Notes: generated from the sequence alone by a model not told the origin. A stretch of 64,000 bases of DNA from Nocardioides mangrovicus (GCF_003674065.1 NZ_RDBE01000006.1:1-64000); one strand, 5' to 3'; numbered from the stretch's first letter, positions 1 to 8,897 are shown. Numbers and translations are program-made.

Positions 1-120
1 GGCGGCCTAACCAACTGTCACAGAATCGTGCAGCAGCCCCGATCGGCCGCGATGCTCGTGTAAAGCCGCGGCGGTCGGCGAGAGGCCGGGGCGGACGCAA
101 CGGATCAACGTCGCCTATCG

Positions 121-222
121 GGCACGCGGGTGGAGGAAACCACCCTTCCGTGACCCGATTCGCCCCGGTTCGCCCCGGTTCGCAGGCCGCTTTCCCCGCC
201 TAGGCGGGGAAACCGCCCCCAC
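121..222. repeat. Composite intergenic repeat with 22-bp perfect palindrome (copy A)
   Basis: Downstream of parE. It holds the block GTGGAGGAAACC at 130-141 and, 49 bases later, a perfect 22-bp palindrome at 191-212 (arm TTTCCCCGCC, centre TA). A second copy in the opposite orientation lies at 60871-60965 with the same two blocks and the same palindrome. A direct doublet CGCCCCGGTT sits between the blocks here. Because the palindrome lies just past the parE stop it may act as a transcription terminator, but the conserved outer block suggests a dispersed repeat family. Confidence 0.7.
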
Positions 223-248
223 CGGAACCCGACACCCCGGCCGGCCCC

Positions 249-2366
249 TCAGAAGTCGATGTCCTCGACCGCGAGCCCGCCGCCCCCGGCGACGATGAAC
301 TCCTTGCGCGGCGCGACATCGGTGCCCATCAGCATCTCGAAGACGTCGGCCGCCGCCTCGGCGTCGGACAGCGACATCCGGCGCAGCGTGCGGCGGCGCG
401 GGTCCATGGTGGTCTCCGCGAGCTGGGAGGCGTCCATCTCGCCGAGTCCCTTGTAACGCTGCGGGGACTCCTTCCAACGGATGCCCTTCTTGGTCAGCTC
501 GGCCAGCTTCCGCTGCAGCTCGGGGTCGGAGTAGGTGTAGACGTACTTGTCCATCCCCTTCTTGGGGTTGCTCAGCTCGATGCGGTGCAGCGGCGGCACG
601 GCGGTGAACACCCGGCCGGCCTCCACCAGCGGCCGCATCTGCTGGAAGAACAGCGTGGCCAGCAGGCAGCGGATGTGTGCGCCGTCGGAGTCGGCGTCGG
701 CCATGAAGATGATCCGGCCGTAGCGGCACTGCTCGAGGTCGAAGGTGCGACCCGACCCCGCGCCGACGACCTGGATGATCGAGGAGCACTCGGCGTTCTT
801 CAGCACGTCGGCCACGCCGGCCTTCTGCACGTTGAGGATCTTGCCGCGGATCGGCAGCAGCGCCTGGAACTCGGAGTTGCGGGCGAGCTTGGCGGTGCCG
901 AGCGCGGAGTCGCCCTCGACGATGAACAGCTCGCTGCGGTCGACGTCGTTGGAGCGGCAGTCGGCCAGCTTGGCCGGCAGCGCGCTGGACTCGAGTGCGT
1001 TCTTGCGGCGCTGGGTCTCGCGGTGCTGGCGGGCGGCGATCCGGGTCTTCGAGGCCGAGAGCACCTTGTCCATCACCAGCCGCGCCTGGGCCTTCTCCGC
1101 GCGCTTGGTCGAGGTCAAGAAGCCCTTCAGCTCGGCCGAGACGACCTTGCGCACCACCGAGCGGGCGGCCGGCGTGCCGAGCACCTCCTTGGTCTGGCCC
1201 TCGAACTGCGGCTCGGCCAGCCGGACGGTGATCACGGCGGTCATGCCCTCGGTGACGTCGTCCTTGACCACGTCGTCGTCGTTGACCTTGAGCACCTTGG
1301 CGGCCTTCATGGCGTCGTTGAAGGTCTTGGTCAGCGCCGCCTCGAAGCCGGCCACGTGGCTGCCGCCCTTGGGCGTGGCGATGACGTTGACGAACGAGCG
1401 CAGCTCGGTGTCGTAGCCGGTGCCCCAGCGCACGGCGACGTCGACGGCGAGCTCGCGCTCGACGTCCTGCGGGGTCATGTGGCCCTGCTCGTCGAGCATC
1501 GGCACGGTCTCGGTGAACGTCTCGCTGCCCTGCAGCCGCAGCACGTCGGTGACCGGCTCGTCGGGGGCGAGGAAGTCGCAGAACTCGGTGATGCCGCCGT
1601 CGTGGCGGAACTTCTCCTCCACCGGCTGATCGCCGCGCAGGTCGCGGATGACCAGCTCGAGCCCGGGCACGATGAAGGAGGTCTGCCGGACGCGTCCGAT
1701 CAACTCGTCGAAGGAGAAGTCGGCGTCGCGCGTGAAGATCTGCCGGTCGGGCCAGAACCGGATGCGCGTACCCGTGATGCCCTTGCGCACCCGGCCGCCC
1801 TTGTGGAGCCCGGACTGCGGGGTGAACGTGGTCTCGGGGCCCTCGCCGGCGAAGACGCCGGGGACGCCGCGCTGGAAGCTCATGTGCTGGGTGGCGGGCG
1901 ACCGGTCGACCTCGACGTCCAGGCGCGAGGAGAGCGCGTTGACCACCGAGGAGCCGACCCCGTGCAGACCGCCGGTGGCGGTGTAGGAGCCGCCGCCGAA
2001 CTTGCCGCCGGCGTGCAGCTTGGTGAACACGACCTCGACGCCGGAGAGCCCCGTCTTGGGCTCCTTGTCGACCGGGATGCCGCGGCCGTCGTCGTGGACC
2101 TCGGCCGAGCCGTCGGCGTGCAGAGTGACCTCGACGTGGGTGCAGACACCGGCCAGCGCCTCGTCGACGGCGTTGTCGATGATCTCCCACAGGCAGTGGG
2201 TCAGGCCCCGGCCGTCGGTGGACCCGATGTACATGCCGGGACGCTTGCGCACCGCCTCCAGCCCCTCGAGGACGAGGAGGTGCTGGGCGTTGTAGGTGTT
2301 GTCGATCTCGGGCCCCCTGGGGTGCTCCCGGCTGGTCGTGACACGGGTCGTGGTGCTCGGGCCCAA
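249..2366 (-). CDS. parE: DNA topoisomerase IV subunit B (ParE / GyrB family)
   Basis: ATPase subunit of a type IIA topoisomerase that decatenates or relaxes DNA together with a ParC/GyrA partner, which is not in the window. The GHKL ATPase motifs are present: IIDNAVDEALAG (N box), DDGRGIPVD, and TGGLHGVGSSVVNAL. The TOPRIM domain shows IVEGDSALG and the acidic metal-binding motif DADSDGAH. Length is close to the usual 700 residues or so. The frame is open up to 2480. I place the start at the TTG at 2366, just before the region that resembles family N-termini, but no strong ribosome site is visible, so the start is uncertain. Location near sigA matches the second gyrB-like gene of actinobacteria and favours ParE over the dnaA-linked GyrB. 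Confidence 0.9.
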   Translation of the reverse strand: MGPSTTTRVTTSREHPRGPEIDNTYNAQHLLVLEGLEAVRKRPGMYIGSTDGRGLTHCLWEIIDNAVDEALAGVCTHVEVTLHADGSAEVHDDGRGIPVDKEPKTGLSGVEVVFTKLHAGGKFGGGSYTATGGLHGVGSSVVNALSSRLDVEVDRSPATQHMSFQRGVPGVFAGEGPETTFTPQSGLHKGGRVRKGITGTRIRFWPDRQIFTRDADFSFDELIGRVRQTSFIVPGLELVIRDLRGDQPVEEKFRHDGGITEFCDFLAPDEPVTDVLRLQGSETFTETVPMLDEQGHMTPQDVERELAVDVAVRWGTGYDTELRSFVNVIATPKGGSHVAGFEAALTKTFNDAMKAAKVLKVNDDDVVKDDVTEGMTAVITVRLAEPQFEGQTKEVLGTPAARSVVRKVVSAELKGFLTSTKRAEKAQARLVMDKVLSASKTRIAARQHRETQRRKNALESSALPAKLADCRSNDVDRSELFIVEGDSALGTAKLARNSEFQALLPIRGKILNVQKAGVADVLKNAECSSIIQVVGAGSGRTFDLEQCRYGRIIFMADADSDGAHIRCLLATLFFQQMRPLVEAGRVFTAVPPLHRIELSNPKKGMDKYVYTYSDPELQRKLAELTKKGIRWKESPQRYKGLGEMDASQLAETTMDPRRRTLRRMSLSDAEAAADVFEMLMGTDVAPRKEFIVAGGGGLAVEDIDF

Positions 2367-2727
2367 TCTACCGAGGAGCGCGGACCGAATCCCTCTGCGA
2401 CACCGCGCTCCGCGCGTTCGCAGGGTCCAGACCCTGCGTGTCGTGGCCGGCCCGTCGCGGGAGGAGGAGCAGGATCGCACCCATGAGGGCCCCGCTGATG
2501 TGGCCGAACGGACGAGATCGTGGCATTCGGCCCCCTGGTTTGGCCCCCGAGGTCACACTGAGGGTCCGCACGCAGCGGGGCGTCGTCCGAACACCGGATG
2601 CACCCACAGGGGTGCGGCAGCAGTGTGATTCGATGAACACGTCGATTCAACGGTGAGTTGACGGGGAATGAGCCCCGGCAGACCAAGCGTTGTCCTCGAT
2701 GAGCGAAGCCGAAGGGAAGTGAGTTCA
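2367..2727. other. Divergent intergenic region between parE and DUF7455 gene
   Basis: About 360 bases with no convincing gene. It should hold the promoters for parE (leftward) and the DUF7455 gene (rightward). At 2664-2669 there is GGGAAT followed 19 bases later by GTTG (2689-2692), resembling a SigR/SigH-type promoter but with one base more than the usual 18-base spacing. Open frames crossing this region are shadows. Confidence 0.5.
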
Positions 2728-2958
2728 GTGACCACAGCCGTTGCACCCAGCAGCCCGCTGAGCGCCGTCGACCGTTGTGACCGGTGCGGTGCGCAGGCCT
2801 ACCTTCGCGTCATGCTCCCCGGGGGCGGTGAGCTTCTGTTCTGCGCCCACCACGCTCGCGAGCACGGTCCCAAGCTGCGAGAGATCGCCACGGACATCCA
2901 CGACGAGACCGGGAAGCTGGCCGACACCCCGGCCACGACGCCTGACAGCGAAGACTGA
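2728..2958 (+). CDS. DUF7455-like small zinc-finger protein
   Basis: A 76-residue cytosolic protein with CDRC near residues 17-20 and FCAHH near residues 37-41, the spacing expected for a small zinc-binding fold. This arrangement is typical of an actinobacterial family (DUF7455) often found near sigma-factor genes; no function is established that I know of. The frame opens at 2668, but the GTG at 2728 is preceded by AGGGAAG and lies downstream of a possible promoter, so I chose it. It ends 14 bases before a strong terminator hairpin, so it looks monocistronic. Confidence 0.8.
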   Translation: MTTAVAPSSPLSAVDRCDRCGAQAYLRVMLPGGGELLFCAHHAREHGPKLREIATDIHDETGKLADTPATTPDSED

Positions 2959-2972
2959 CCCAGACTCCACTG

Positions 2973-3005
2973 CAGAGCCCCCGACCGCACCGGTCGGGGG
3001 CTCTG
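2973..3005. terminator. Intrinsic terminator-like hairpin after DUF7455 gene
   Basis: Perfect 14-bp stem: CAGAGCCCCCGACC at 2973-2986 pairs with 2992-3005 around a 5-base loop. Only a weak T-rich tail follows, as is usual in GC-rich actinobacteria. It directly precedes the EamA transporter start. Confidence 0.8.
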
Positions 3006-3018
3006 TTCATCTGTCTGC

Positions 3019-3867
3019 TTGTCTGTCCAGGTGATCGCCGTCCTGCTCTCGCTGGCCGCGGCGCTGGCCTACGGGATGTCGGACTTCGTCGGGGGCCTGG
3101 TCTCGCGGCGCACCTCGGCGTGGCCGGTCGCCGTCGTGGGCGGTCTGTCCTCGGCGCTGTGCGCCTCGGCGGTCGCGCTCGTGGTGCCCGGCAGCCCGCG
3201 TGCGGTCGACTTCGGCTGGGCGGTGCTGGCCGGCATCGCGGTCGGCTGCGGCGTGGCCTTCTTGTACCGCGGGTTCGCCGCCGGCCAGATCAGCATCGTC
3301 GCGCCGGTCTCGGCCGTGGGAGCCGCGCTGGTGCCCGTGGCGGTCGGCGTCGCCACCGGCGAGCGGCCCGGACTGCTGGTCTGGCTGGGCATCCTCGCCG
3401 CCGGGCCGGCGATCTGGCTGGTCTCGGCCGCCGGCGAGCTCGACGAGCACGGCTCGGTGCGCGCCGGACTGCTCGACGGGGTGCTGGCCGGCGCCGGGTT
3501 CGGTGTGCTCTTCGCCGCGATCGGCCAGGTCCCGCACTCCTCGGGGCTGTGGCCGCTGGCGGCGTCGCAGGCGATCTCGGTGCCCACGATCATCGCGCTG
3601 GCCACCGCACTGGGCGCCTCGTGGCGTCCGGGCGAGCCCGCCACGTGGTGGGCGCTGGCCTCGGGACCGTTCGGCAGCTCGGCCAGTGTCTTGTTCCTGC
3701 TCGCCACCCAGCACGGCTACCTCACCGTGGCCGGGGTGCTGACCTCGCTCTACCCCGCCCTCACCGTCGTGCTGGCCGTGCTCGTGCTCCACGAGCGCCT
3801 GACCCGCACCCAGGGGCTCGGGCTGCTGCTGTGCGCGGTGACGGTGGGACTGGTCGCGGGCGGCTAG
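3019..3867 (+). CDS. EamA-family (drug/metabolite transporter) membrane protein
   Basis: About 282 residues, almost entirely hydrophobic, with roughly ten predicted membrane helices arranged as two repeats of five, as in EamA/DMT exporters. The opening segment LAAALAYGMSDFVGG and the final helix near VTVGLVAGG are typical. The substrate cannot be read from the sequence. The frame begins with TTG at 3019; GTG at 3031 is an alternative start, and neither has a clear ribosome site, partly because the preceding terminator hairpin lies within 15 bases. Its TAG stop shares the four bases CTAG (3864-3867) with the stop of the convergent puuD-like gene. Confidence 0.8.
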   Translation: MSVQVIAVLLSLAAALAYGMSDFVGGLVSRRTSAWPVAVVGGLSSALCASAVALVVPGSPRAVDFGWAVLAGIAVGCGVAFLYRGFAAGQISIVAPVSAVGAALVPVAVGVATGERPGLLVWLGILAAGPAIWLVSAAGELDEHGSVRAGLLDGVLAGAGFGVLFAAIGQVPHSSGLWPLAASQAISVPTIIALATALGASWRPGEPATWWALASGPFGSSASVLFLLATQHGYLTVAGVLTSLYPALTVVLAVLVLHERLTRTQGLGLLLCAVTVGLVAGG

Positions 3868-4571
3868 GGCGCCCGGGCCGCCTCCACCAGGCCGCGGAAG
3901 AGCCCGACGTCGGCGACGACCTCCGGGTGCCACTGGACGCCGAGACGGAACCGGGAGGCGCCGCGCTCCATGGCCTCGACCGTGCCGTCGTCGGCCCACG
4001 CGACCGCGGTGTAGCCGGGGTGCGAGCGCACGGCCTGGTGATGGTGGCAGCTGACCTGCGCGGTCCCCGATCCCAGCAGCCGGCCGACCAGGCTCTCGGC
4101 GGCCACCTGCACCTCCACCTCGCCGAAGGAGTCGCCGCCGGGGTCGTGGGCCGTGGTGCCGACCAGGTCGGGCAGGTGCTGGTCGAGCACTCCCCCGGCG
4201 TGCACGGCCATCACCTGCATCCCCCGGCACACCCCGAGCACGGGCAGGTCGCGGGCCACGGCAGCGTCGAGCAGCGAGAGCTCCCAGGCGTCGCGATCGG
4301 CCCGCGGCGGACCCGTCCGCGGGTGCGGCAGCTCGCCGTACGCCGAGGAGGCCACGTCGGCGCCGCCCGCCACCACCAGCGCGTCCAGGCGGGCGACGAC
4401 GTCGGCGGCCGACTCCTCGAACGGTGCCGTGGGCGGCAGCAGCACGGGGGTCCCCCCGGCGAGCGCGACGGCGTCGGCGTAGGTGGTGGGCAACAGGTCG
4501 GCGCGCTGGCGCCACACCCCCCAGGCCGCCTCCTCGCGGTAGGTGCTGATCCCGATCAGCGGGCGCGTCAT
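3864..4571 (-). CDS. puuD: Gamma-glutamyl-gamma-aminobutyrate hydrolase-like peptidase C26 (PuuD-like)
   Basis: Class I glutamine-amidotransferase-fold hydrolase expected to remove glutamate from gamma-glutamylated intermediates such as gamma-glutamyl-GABA. The nucleophile Cys115 lies in GVCRGMQ and the catalytic His215/Glu217 in QWHPE; length 235 residues is normal. The ATG at 4571 is one base past the stop of the upstream SDR gene (4573), so the two are probably translationally coupled. It is the last gene of an operon running from the glutamine synthetase-like gene through aldehyde dehydrogenase and SDR, the order expected of a gamma-glutamylation amine pathway. The true substrate (putrescine, ethanolamine or another amine) is inferred only. 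Confidence 0.8.
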   Translation of the reverse strand: MTRPLIGISTYREEAAWGVWRQRADLLPTTYADAVALAGGTPVLLPPTAPFEESAADVVARLDALVVAGGADVASSAYGELPHPRTGPPRADRDAWELSLLDAAVARDLPVLGVCRGMQVMAVHAGGVLDQHLPDLVGTTAHDPGGDSFGEVEVQVAAESLVGRLLGSGTAQVSCHHHQAVRSHPGYTAVAWADDGTVEAMERGASRFRLGVQWHPEVVADVGLFRGLVEAARAP

Positions 4572-4572
4572 C

Positions 4573-5352
4573 TCACAGCGGCGTGACGTAGGCGCCCGAG
4601 ATGCCACCGTCGACCAGGAAGGTCGACGCGGTCATGAAGCTGGACTCGTCGGAGGCGAGGAACAGCACCGCGTTGGCCATCTCCTCCGGCTCGCCGAACC
4701 GGCCCATCGGCACGTGCACCAGTCGCCGGGCGGCCCGCTCGGCGTCCTTGGCGAAGAGCTCCTTGAGCAGCGGCGTGTTCACCGGGCCGGGGCACAGCGC
4801 ATTCACCCGCACGCCCTGCCGGGCGAACTGCACGCCGAGCTCGCGGGTCATCGAGAGCACCCCGCCCTTGGAGGCGGAGTAGCTGATCTGCGAGGTGGCG
4901 GCGCCCATCACCGCGACGAAGGAGGCGGTGTTGATGATCGAGCCGCGCTCCTGCTCGAGCATGTACGGCAGTGCCGCCTTGCAGCACAGGTAGACCGAGG
5001 TGAGGTTGACCTCCTGCACCCGGCGCCAGGCGTCGAGGTCGGTGTCGAGGATCGAGTCGTCGTCGGGCGGGGAGATCCCGGCGTTGTTGAAGGCGACGTC
5101 GACCGAGCCGTAGGTGTCCTTGGCCGTCGCGAAGAGGGCGTCGACCTCCTCCTTGGAGGTGACGTCGACGTGCACGTAGGTCGCCACCTCCGCGCCGCCG
5201 AGCTGCTCGGCCAGCGTCATCCCCTGCTGGTCGGAGATGTCGCCGATCACTACCTTGGCGCCCTCCTCGGTGAACCGCTGCACGGTCGCGAGTCCGATCC
5301 CGGAGACTCCCCCGGTGACCACTGCGACCTTGCCTGCCAGGCGTCCAGCCAT
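4573..5352 (-). CDS. Short-chain dehydrogenase/reductase (SDR)
   Basis: Classical 259-residue SDR that oxidises or reduces an alcohol/carbonyl with NAD(P)(H). The cofactor motif TGGVSGIG is at residues 13-20, NNAG at 89-92, the catalytic Ser is near 144 and Tyr158/Lys162 form YSASK. The ATG at 5352 has AGGAGG about 10 bases upstream, lying across the stop of the aldehyde dehydrogenase gene. In this operon it may handle an alcohol or semialdehyde intermediate; the substrate is not identifiable from sequence. Confidence 0.85.
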   Translation of the reverse strand: MAGRLAGKVAVVTGGVSGIGLATVQRFTEEGAKVVIGDISDQQGMTLAEQLGGAEVATYVHVDVTSKEEVDALFATAKDTYGSVDVAFNNAGISPPDDDSILDTDLDAWRRVQEVNLTSVYLCCKAALPYMLEQERGSIINTASFVAVMGAATSQISYSASKGGVLSMTRELGVQFARQGVRVNALCPGPVNTPLLKELFAKDAERAARRLVHVPMGRFGEPEEMANAVLFLASDESSFMTASTFLVDGGISGAYVTPL

Positions 5353-5366
5353 GCTCGTGCTGCCTC

Positions 5367-6752
5367 CTACTCGTTGCTGATGAAGACGTTCTTCTCCTCG
5401 GTGAACGCCTGCGGCGCGTCGGGGCCGAGCTCCCGGCCGAGGCCGGACTGCTTGAAGCCGCCGAACGGCGTCCAGTAGCGCACCGCGGAGTGGGAGTTGA
5501 TGCTCAGGTTGCCCGCCTCGACGCCGCGCGCGACGCGCAGCGCCCGTCCGACGTCGCGGGTGAAGATCGAGCCGGAGAGGCCGTACTCGGTGTCGTTGGC
5601 CTTGGCGACCGCGTCGGCCTCGTCGTCGAAGGCCATCACCGCGACGACGGGTCCGAAGACCTCCTCGCGCCACACCGGCGCGGTCACGTCGGAGGCCAGG
5701 ACCACCGTCGGCGGCACCCAGAACCCCGGGAGGTCCGGCGTCGGTCCGGTGAACGCGACGTCGGCCCCGGCCACGTAGCCCTGCACCTTCTCGTGCTGCA
5801 CGGCCGAGATGAGCGGGCCCATCTCGGAGTCCGGGTCCTCGTTCGGGTCGGTCACCCGCATCCCGGCGACGGCCCGCTCCAGCCCGGTGAGGAAGTCGTC
5901 GTAGGCCGAGCGCTCGACCAGAATCCGCGAGCGGGCGCAGCAGTCCTGGCCGGCGTTGTCGAAGACGGCGTACGGCGCCGAGGCGGCGGCCCGGTCGAGA
6001 TCGGCGTCGGCGAAGACGATGTTGGCGCTCTTGCCGCCCAGCTCGAGGGTGACCCGCTTGACCTGGTCGGCGCAGCCGGCCATCACCTGCTTGCCGACCC
6101 GCGTCGACCCGGTGAAGGCCACCTTGCGCACCAGCGGATGGGTGACGAACCGCTGCCCGACCACCGGGCCGGCACCGGGGATCACGGTGAACACGCCCTC
6201 GGGCAGCCCGGCCTCCAGGCCCAGCTCGGCCAGCCGCATCGCGGTCAGCGGAGTCAGCTCGGCCGGCTTGAGCACCACGCAGTTGCCGGCCGCCAGGGCG
6301 GGCGCGAACCCCCAGCCGGCGATCGGCATCGGGAAGTTCCAGGGCACGATGATGCCGACGACACCCAGGGGCTCGCGGAAGGTGACGTCGAGCCCGCCCG
6401 GCACGGGGATCTGCCGCCCGAACAGCCGCTCCGGCGTGGCCGAGTAGTAGGTCAGGCAGTCGCGGACGTTGCCCGCCTCCCACCGCGCGTTCCCCCGGGT
6501 GTGGCCGGCGTTGCGGACCTCGAGGTCGGCCAACTCCTCCACGTGGTCGTCGACGAGTTCGGCGAAGCGACGCAGCAGCCGGGCGCGGTCGGCGGGGGCG
6601 ACGTCGCGCCAGGCGGGGAAGGCGTCGGCGGCTCGCTCGATGAGGGCGTCGGTCTCCTCCACCGAGGCCAGGTGGACCTCGGTGACCGGCTCCGCGTAGG
6701 CCGGGTTGAGGACGGTGTAGGTGCTCCCCGAGCTGCTCACATCGACGCTCAC
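5367..6752 (-). CDS. NAD(P)-dependent aldehyde dehydrogenase (PuuC-like)
   Basis: 461-residue aldehyde dehydrogenase. The general base Glu237 is in LELGGKS and the catalytic Cys271 is in AGQDCCAR, matching the FxNxGQxC signature. VPWNFP (residues 136-141) and FTGSTRVG complete the cofactor-binding set. The GTG at 6752 overlaps the TGA stop of the glutamine synthetase-like gene as GTGA, so the frame upstream of this point is spurious and coupling is likely. In a puu-type route it would oxidise gamma-glutamyl-aminoaldehyde to the acid, which the downstream C26 hydrolase could deglutamylate. That role is inferred from context. Confidence 0.88.
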   Translation of the reverse strand: MSVDVSSSGSTYTVLNPAYAEPVTEVHLASVEETDALIERAADAFPAWRDVAPADRARLLRRFAELVDDHVEELADLEVRNAGHTRGNARWEAGNVRDCLTYYSATPERLFGRQIPVPGGLDVTFREPLGVVGIIVPWNFPMPIAGWGFAPALAAGNCVVLKPAELTPLTAMRLAELGLEAGLPEGVFTVIPGAGPVVGQRFVTHPLVRKVAFTGSTRVGKQVMAGCADQVKRVTLELGGKSANIVFADADLDRAAASAPYAVFDNAGQDCCARSRILVERSAYDDFLTGLERAVAGMRVTDPNEDPDSEMGPLISAVQHEKVQGYVAGADVAFTGPTPDLPGFWVPPTVVLASDVTAPVWREEVFGPVVAVMAFDDEADAVAKANDTEYGLSGSIFTRDVGRALRVARGVEAGNLSINSHSAVRYWTPFGGFKQSGLGRELGPDAPQAFTEEKNVFISNE

Positions 6753-8104
6753 AGCCGCTCGAACCCTCGTCGGAGCTCCCAGTCGGTGACGGCGGCCTCG
6801 TAGGCGGCGAGCTCCACGTCGGCCATGTTCGTGTAGTGGTCCACGACCTCCTCGCCCAGCGTCGCGCGCGCCAGCGGGGAGCTCGCGAAGACCTCGCGCG
6901 CCTCGCGCAGAGTGTGCGGCACCCGCGGCTTGTCCGAGGAGTAGGCGTTGCCCACCAGGGCCGGCTCCAGCTCCAGCTCCTGCTCGATGCCGTGGAGGCC
7001 CGCGGCCAGCATCGCGGCCAGTGCCAGGTAGGGGTTGACGTCGCCGCCGGGCACCCGGTTCTCCATCCGGGCACCGGCGCCGTGGCCGACCAGCCGGACG
7101 GCGCAGGTGCGGTTGTCCTCGCCCCATGCGATCGCGGTGGGCGCGAAGGAGCCGTCAGCGAAGCGCTTGTAGGAGTTGACGTTCGGCGCGAAGAGCAAGG
7201 TCAGCTCGGCCATCCCGGCCAGCACCCCGGCCACGAAGTGGTCGTAGAGCGGCGTACGAGCGCCATCGTCCCAGAACACGATGTCGCCGTCCTGGCCGCG
7301 CAACGAGAGGTGGATGTGGCAGGAGTTGCCCTCGCGCTCGTTGTACTTGGCCATGAACGTCAGCGACTTGCCGTGCTGGGCGGCGATCTCCTTGGCCACC
7401 GTCTTGTAGACGGCGTGGTTGTCGGCGGTGACCACGACGTCGTCGTAGAGGAAGCCGATCTCGTGCTGGCCGAAGTTGCACTCGCCCTTGGCGCCCTCGA
7501 CGTTCATCCCGGCGGCGTAGGTGGTGTTGCGGATGTCGCGCAGCACCCCCTCCACGCGCGAGGTGCCGAGGATGGAGTAGTCGACGTTGTACTGGTTGGC
7601 CGGCGTGAGGTGCTGGTAGTCGGCGTTGTGGGCGCTCTCGTAGCTGTCCTCGAAGAGGATGAACTCCAGCTCGGTGCCGGCCAGCGCGACGTAGCCCATC
7701 GAGGCGGCCTTCTCGACCTGCGCGGCCAGGATCGCGCGCGGTGACTGCACGACGGGCGTGCCGTCGGGCCAGGCCAGGTCGCACTGCACCATCGCGGTGG
7801 CGGGCAGATGGGTCAGCACCCGGATGGTGTCGAGGTCGAGCACGAACTCCATGTCGCCGTAGCCGCGCTCCCAGGAGGTGATGGCGTAGCCGTCGACGGT
7901 GTTCATCTCGACGTCCACGCCGAGCAGGTAGTTGCAGCCCTCCGTGCCGTGGCCCAGGACCTCGTCGCGGAAGTACGCGGCGTGCAGCCGCTTGCCCTGC
8001 AGCCGACCCTGCATGTCGGTGAAGGCGACCACGACGGTGTCGATCTCGCCGGAGTCGATCTTCGTGGTGAGCTGTTCGGCGCTCAGGTGCCGGTCGTTCC
8101 TCAT
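6749..8104 (-). CDS. Glutamine synthetase-family gamma-glutamyl-amine ligase (PuuA/GlnA3-like)
   Basis: 451-residue glutamine synthetase-fold enzyme. The metal/ATP-site region NSCHIHLSL and the substrate-loop region RVPGGDVNPYLALAAM are present, while the N-terminus lacks features of housekeeping GlnA. In this context (aldehyde dehydrogenase, C26 hydrolase, amine permease, GntR regulator) it most likely ligates glutamate to an amine at ATP cost. The ATG at 8104 is preceded by GGGAG overlapping the end of the GntR gene, 10 bases away. It is the first structural gene of the catabolic operon. Confidence 0.85.
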   Translation of the reverse strand: MRNDRHLSAEQLTTKIDSGEIDTVVVAFTDMQGRLQGKRLHAAYFRDEVLGHGTEGCNYLLGVDVEMNTVDGYAITSWERGYGDMEFVLDLDTIRVLTHLPATAMVQCDLAWPDGTPVVQSPRAILAAQVEKAASMGYVALAGTELEFILFEDSYESAHNADYQHLTPANQYNVDYSILGTSRVEGVLRDIRNTTYAAGMNVEGAKGECNFGQHEIGFLYDDVVVTADNHAVYKTVAKEIAAQHGKSLTFMAKYNEREGNSCHIHLSLRGQDGDIVFWDDGARTPLYDHFVAGVLAGMAELTLLFAPNVNSYKRFADGSFAPTAIAWGEDNRTCAVRLVGHGAGARMENRVPGGDVNPYLALAAMLAAGLHGIEQELELEPALVGNAYSSDKPRVPHTLREAREVFASSPLARATLGEEVVDHYTNMADVELAAYEAAVTDWELRRGFERL

Positions 8105-8114
8105 CTGCCGCTCC

Positions 8115-8861
8115 CTACTCCAGGAGTCCGCGCAGCAGCGCGGCCGTGTCGTCGCAGTGCTGCTCCATCGCCCGGCGGGCGGTGGCGGGGTCACCGGCGA
8201 GGACGGCGCGGACGATGCGCGCGTGCTGCCGGTCGGAGTGGTCGATGTTGGTGCCCAGCACCGGGATCGCGCCGAGCATCTCGTGCAGGCCGGCCTGCAC
8301 CGACGTCACGGCCTCGACCGCGCGCGCCGAGCCGGTCAGGGTGGCGATGGTGAGGTGGAAGCGGGAGTCGGCCTGCCGATGGGTGGCGGGCTTGGTCGCC
8401 CCCGCCACCACGGCGTGCGCCTTCTCCAGCGTCCTGCGCTGGGGGGCCGTCAGCTCACGCGACGCCGCCAGCGCCGCGGCGCCCGGCTCCACGATGCGTC
8501 GGAAGTCCAGGGTGTCGAGCCAGTCGGCGCGACGATCGGCGGTGCGGCGGGCGCTGCTGCGCGCCGGCAGCTTCGGCGTGAGCGTCACGACCGTGCCGCC
8601 GTGCCGGCCGCGGCGGGTCTCGACGAGGTCGGCCTCGCGCAGCGCCGCCATCGCCTCGCGCAGCGTCGCGCGCGAGACATTCATGCGAGTCGCCAGCTCG
8701 CGCTCGGGCGGCAGCGTGCTGCCGTGAGGGAACACCCCGAGGCGGATGGCGGTGCCCAGCTGCTCGACGCAGGCCTCGAACGCGTGCTGGCCGCGGACCG
8801 CGTGCAGCACGGCGACGCCCAGCTCTCCCGCGCTCTCCGCGGGTCGGGCGGCGGTGCTCAC
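8115..8861 (-). CDS. GntR/FadR-family transcriptional regulator
   Basis: 248-residue regulator with an N-terminal winged helix (about residues 27-95, LPPERELATRMNVSRATLREAMAAL split across it) and a C-terminal FCD-type all-helical domain containing the metal/ligand His residues (FHLTIA, HARIV). GTG at 8861 is chosen: TTGACA (8897-8892) and GAGACT (8873-8868) lie upstream with 18-base spacing, and GTG follows six bases later, which suggests a leaderless message. A TTG at 8897 would place the start inside the promoter. A TGGT-TGA/TCA-ACC operator abuts the -35, so autoregulation is likely, and a second operator faces the permease. Confidence 0.85.
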   Translation of the reverse strand: MSTAARPAESAGELGVAVLHAVRGQHAFEACVEQLGTAIRLGVFPHGSTLPPERELATRMNVSRATLREAMAALREADLVETRRGRHGGTVVTLTPKLPARSSARRTADRRADWLDTLDFRRIVEPGAAALAASRELTAPQRRTLEKAHAVVAGATKPATHRQADSRFHLTIATLTGSARAVEAVTSVQAGLHEMLGAIPVLGTNIDHSDRQHARIVRAVLAGDPATARRAMEQHCDDTAALLRGLLE

Positions 8862-8867
8862 CGGCGC

Positions 8868-8897
8868 AGTCTCACGACGGCGTCGGAGGTCTGTCAA
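8868..8897 (-). promoter_or_regulatory. Putative promoter of the GntR regulator and amine operon
   Basis: TTGACA (complement of 8892-8897), an 18-base spacer, and GAGACT (complement of 8868-8873), followed six bases later by the GTG start at 8861. The -35 is consensus and the -10 weak. Confidence 0.45.

Noticed and set aside
585-2486. 633-codon open frame antisense to parE
   Set aside because: Product is low-complexity Gly/Ala/Val/Asp/His-rich with no domain; the opposite strand encodes a full topoisomerase subunit. GC-rich shadow.
2626-2660. GAACACGTCGAT near 2634 as a LexA box
   Set aside because: The right half lacks GTTC; only a half-site.
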